64,000 nucleotides of DNA from JBPYCR01 sp051846915. Lineage in GTDB: Bacteria > Bacillota > Bacilli > Bacillales > Amphibacillaceae. Shown here piece after piece: positions 61,164 through 64,000 of the stretch (the first letter of the stretch is position 1; every line of letters starts with the position of its first letter). The stretch spans positions 62,001-126,000 of the forward strand of contig NZ_JBPYCR010000001.1 in assembly GCF_051846915.1 (NCBI RefSeq). The letters run 5' to 3'. Both the position numbers and the translations under genes were made by a program. The notes under the pieces are model-generated. The model searched no databases. It saw only the letters and a program-made list of their open reading frames with translations, and was not told the DNA's origin.

Positions 61164-63635
61164 TTATATTTGTTTTGGTAATGCTTCCCAAACTCGCATA
61201 TCTTCTTGTCCTAATGACCAAATAGCAATGCCTCGTAACTTCCACTTGTAAGCTGCCTCGTTTGCCCAATAAACCAAGCTATCAACATCTTGATAATAGA
61301 GAATTGAAAAACCATCCGCATCTCCTAAAAATAATCGGGATATCCAAAGATTAATGTCCTTTGGTTTTATTTTGACGGTATAATCATTTCCGGCAATTAG
61401 TGGTAATTCTTGTGAGTGGAAGAAATCATAATCCATTGATATATCATCACTTCTTGTGCTTATCTCCTCCACATCATTATTTACTTTAAAGACCTGAAAC
61501 TCGTTATCCCAGGTAACACCTGTTCTTGGTATTCTTCCGAATTCTACTGTGTTTCCATTAGGGAAAGTTATATCTACACTTTCATATGGTTCATATGTCC
61601 ATGCATCTCCTAAACGGAGTAAGTCAGATATCATGCGGTTATCTGAACGAATTCCTGCATAGCCTCCACTGAAATCGTTTATATCCACTTTAAATCTGAA
61701 TGTGTTTGCTGCCCCGGAATACACCCTAACAGAATTATTTCGTATTCGCATTTCAACCGTATAAAGATTAGGTGCGGTTCGTAAGTTAGCATTTGGGGTG
61801 CGTTCTATTTGAACATTATAACTTCCTAGTAATGAACTACCTTTATACAATTCCAAACGCTGGGTACTATAGTTTAAACAACAAAATAAATCACCACAGA
61901 ATACTCCCGCTCGCCCATTCCCATTTTGCGGAAAACCTATTCTTGCCCTAATGTGTATATCTTTAAAATCGGAATATCTCCATGTTAATTCACCCGTTCC
62001 ATCAAGCTGTGCATAAGGACGTGGATTGTTAAAATCTTCTTTTTTCCATACTTCCCATTCACCGCTTAAGGTTGTCCAATAATTGCTAGGTAGCGGATTT
62101 TCATCCCTGAAATCTTCGTACCAGACGAGAGCTGAGTCCGGCTTTCTTCTCAACACTTCAGTCGTTAATTTAAATGCCCGATCGGGTTCCACCATTTGAC
62201 CATTTACCCCTTTAAATTTCCTCGGAGCAAGTAAGAATTCCGCTTCCCCTGCACTGGATGATTGTTGAAAGTCAGAGCAAACTCTAAAACCATAAAACTG
62301 AACACCAGGAGTTCCTGCTTTAACTTTAATCGTATGTGTACCTGCTGATAAGGATATATTCTTCTTTAACGTTAACCAACAAGTCGTTCTCCAATAAGGC
62401 CACCACAGCCTATTTTCATTATAGGTTGTTTCATCATTATCAATTGATATTTTAATTGCATTTTTATCCCAAAAAGAAAAACCAATTCTCACTGCAATAT
62501 CATAAGTTCCACTAGATTGTAAAGTGAAATTATATGTCGTTTCACCATTTTCACCGAGAGTAACCATCTGGGACGAATCAGAAACAATTCCCGCATGACT
62601 ATCATAATTACTGCCTAAGCGATCAATATATATTGTTCCGAATTCTGTCTTTTGTTGTTTACTATAAGCCGTTAAAAAACTTCTTCGATTATAATCTTCT
62701 GCAATTAATGGATTGGTTCGTGCAATCGCATCTGGACCTTCCATATAATCATAAACATGCGGCAGTGCCCAGGGGACTTTATCGTAATCATCCCAATAAG
62801 CAATGATAGGAATCATCGGTTGCGGTGGTGCATCATTAGTAAAATTATAACCACCTGTCATCCAAAGCTGTGCTGCATAATACGTATTAGATGTACCACG
62901 ATAAACCCTATTTAAGTTTTGTGGAGTATCATCAATTCGCCAGTTCCAACCATAACCAGGAAGACCTAAAAATATCTTCTTAGGTGACATGACGCTCGTT
63001 GCATAATTATAAATACCTTCCAACCAATCTCGTGGAGAAACAGGACCAGGAGCCGAACCTGCCCAAGCCATCCCATAACTCATAATCGCAGCCGTATCAC
63101 AATAAGGATCTAAATCTTCATATACACACCAGTTTTCTCCACCAACAGAACCTTGAACCCCTGTCATCCCAGGTAAGCAAATATTGACAAGCTTTGATGA
63201 GTCGTACTGTTTTACAGTTTCATAGATGTTTTTAAATAAAAGATTTGCGGCATTTTTGTTTTCATAGCCACCGCCACGTTCTAAATCAATATCAACACCA
63301 TCACACCATGGATACTTATTCATGATCCGAACGATTTCTGATAAAAATTTATCTTTTGCTCCATTTGTGTTATTTCTGATTGCTGTAAATATTGATGCCG
63401 TTCCATGATTCATGATTGTTAGCAACCATTTTATATGCGGCCATTTATTGATATATGGCATCATGCTCGATATACTTGTCCCTGTTTCTTTAATAGTCCC
63501 AGTAATATCTACCTCGAATGTGAATATACCGACCGTATCAAGCCTATCCCCGTATTTGTTTAAAGCCTCATACATTCTTGCATTTCCCATGAAACTCCAT
63601 ATCATTGTCCTTCTACCTTCGAGATATTGACTCAT
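61164..63635 (-). CDS. Phage-type glycoside hydrolase family 18 protein with inserted beta-domains
   Basis: An 823-residue protein. The N-terminal 330 residues are the start of a GH18 barrel, with catalytic DGVDIDLE (residues 112-119, acid Glu119). The last beta-alpha units of the barrel (YYQDVDSLVYWANEA, then RGIAIWSLGQEDMRVWEAL) are only at the very C-terminus. In between (about 335-760) lie beta-rich segments that look like carbohydrate-binding or concanavalin-like modules (GTYDIAVRIGFSFWD; RVYSGAANTFRFKVD). A GH18 domain in a prophage next to holin and amidase suggests a tail-associated lysin that cuts cell-wall sugars, though chitinase-like binding is also possible. Confidence 0.85.
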   Translation of the reverse strand: MSQYLEGRRTMIWSFMGNARMYEALNKYGDRLDTVGIFTFEVDITGTIKETGTSISSMMPYINKWPHIKWLLTIMNHGTASIFTAIRNNTNGAKDKFLSEIVRIMNKYPWCDGVDIDLERGGGYENKNAANLLFKNIYETVKQYDSSKLVNICLPGMTGVQGSVGGENWCVYEDLDPYCDTAAIMSYGMAWAGSAPGPVSPRDWLEGIYNYATSVMSPKKIFLGLPGYGWNWRIDDTPQNLNRVYRGTSNTYYAAQLWMTGGYNFTNDAPPQPMIPIIAYWDDYDKVPWALPHVYDYMEGPDAIARTNPLIAEDYNRRSFLTAYSKQQKTEFGTIYIDRLGSNYDSHAGIVSDSSQMVTLGENGETTYNFTLQSSGTYDIAVRIGFSFWDKNAIKISIDNDETTYNENRLWWPYWRTTCWLTLKKNISLSAGTHTIKVKAGTPGVQFYGFRVCSDFQQSSSAGEAEFLLAPRKFKGVNGQMVEPDRAFKLTTEVLRRKPDSALVWYEDFRDENPLPSNYWTTLSGEWEVWKKEDFNNPRPYAQLDGTGELTWRYSDFKDIHIRARIGFPQNGNGRAGVFCGDLFCCLNYSTQRLELYKGSSLLGSYNVQIERTPNANLRTAPNLYTVEMRIRNNSVRVYSGAANTFRFKVDINDFSGGYAGIRSDNRMISDLLRLGDAWTYEPYESVDITFPNGNTVEFGRIPRTGVTWDNEFQVFKVNNDVEEISTRSDDISMDYDFFHSQELPLIAGNDYTVKIKPKDINLWISRLFLGDADGFSILYYQDVDSLVYWANEAAYKWKLRGIAIWSLGQEDMRVWEALPKQI

Positions 63636-64000
63636 TGCTTGTCACTTCCTTCTTGCATCTCTTGGAATTCAAATAAAACTCGTGCTGCTTTTCCTTCTTC
63701 GAGTTCTACAATATGTTTGCTATCAGATGCTGCAGTATATTGATAGAACCCTTCTTTTTCTGTTTTACTTTGATTTCGCAATACTTGTCTTTTGGAAGCC
63801 AATAATGAAAATGTATCGTCCGAATTTGCGGCAGCTTTAAAATTCATACGATGCGAACCATAGCCTTGCGATAGTTTAATAGTTCCCGCTTTCATTGCTT
63901 GTAGTGGTGTAATATGACAGTCCAATCCAGCTGAAGTTGTACCCAGATTAAATATGACAATTGTTTCTTTACTTCTAACCACTCCGTTATAAAAACGAAC
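63632..64000 (-). CDS. Phage structural-type protein (partial, N-terminus off window)
   Basis: The frame is open to the right edge: upstream of the GTG at 63982 it continues with RFYNG and no stop. A start at that GTG would give 116 residues, but the sequence may begin further upstream. The product has a beta-rich N-terminal part (TIVIFNLGTTSAGLDCHITP). Its stop overlaps the GH18 start by 4 bp. Probably a tail or baseplate accessory protein of the prophage. Family not recognised. Confidence 0.6.
   Translation of the reverse strand, partial: VRFYNGVVRSKETIVIFNLGTTSAGLDCHITPLQAMKAGTIKLSQGYGSHRMNFKAAANSDDTFSLLASKRQVLRNQSKTEKEGFYQYTAASDSKHIVELEEGKAARVLFEFQEMQEGSDKQ

Noticed and set aside
61084..61269. 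61-codon open frame overlapping the end of the GH18 gene
   Set aside because: It spans the terminator hairpin and the real 3' end of the GH18 gene, so it is a chance frame.
1..64000. CRISPR arrays, tRNA and rRNA genes
   Set aside because: No regularly spaced identical repeats with unique spacers, and no cloverleaf or rRNA-like sequence was recognised by eye. Short tRNA genes could be missed without a scan.

Overview
The window looks like chromosome from a low-GC, endospore-forming, probably halotolerant member of the Bacillaceae (Oceanobacillus/Virgibacillus-like; genus is inference). Reasons: AT-rich sequence with strong AGGAGG ribosome-binding sites, a Bce-type antibiotic-sensing module, spore-associated genes, a NaChBac-type sodium channel, and three copies of an interspersed repeat starting GAAAAGCGCAAGCGCCCTG. 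The best-recognised system is a complete mnxA-G operon (41.4-48.3 kb), which in marine Bacillus spores makes the exosporial multicopper oxidase that oxidises Mn(II).

Layout. 0-2.2 kb: thiol-redox/cytochrome c maturation operon (membrane protein, ccdA, resA-like) running into a response regulator cut by the window edge. 2.3-5.6 kb: P1 peptidase, two small membrane peptides, small GNAT protein, VCBS/FG-GAP protein, first repeat copy. 5.6-13.1 kb: a six-gene minus-strand catabolic cluster (YfcC transporter, M20 amidohydrolase, threonine-dehydratase-like enzyme, enolase-superfamily epimerase, two PLP enzymes) with a MITE-like palindromic element between the last two genes. 13.3-20.8 kb: voltage-gated Na+ channel, csaA, dicarboxylate/amino acid symporter, cold-shock gene with a structured leader, cyclic 2,3-diphosphoglycerate synthase homologue, lipoprotein, HTH/DUF2975 pair, cupin. 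21.0-24.9 kb: DUF421 pseudogene, Uma2 protein, membrane alpha/beta hydrolase. 24.9-29.5 kb: BceRS-BceAB with a BceR box and promoter. 29.5-37.9 kb: mostly uncharacterised membrane and secreted proteins, a Cse60-like small protein, an FAD oxidoreductase and a TMEM175 channel.

38.2-48.3 kb is a spore-surface locus. mnxA-G runs leftward and is followed by an mnxD paralogue. Two plus-strand genes converge on it and encode a Cys/His-rich protein and a CotB-like low-complexity protein. Small Sm-like beta-barrel segments recur in several of these proteins. Upstream of mnxA lie three 19-bp-phased copies of AATATGCAT, one of which contains a sigma-K-like -10.

48.9-53.4 kb is an ECF sigma factor operon with a membrane partner and an ABC-2 transporter, arranged like B. 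subtilis sigY-yxl. The sigma gene appears to start at CTG.

From about 53.5 kb to the right edge the DNA looks like one end of a prophage. It carries three consecutive serine-recombinase genes plus a SHOCT-like gene, a T-box-controlled extra tryptophanyl-tRNA synthetase, a CPBP protease, and a holin/amidase lysis pair behind a GH18 tail-type protein. No tRNA, rRNA or CRISPR array was seen.
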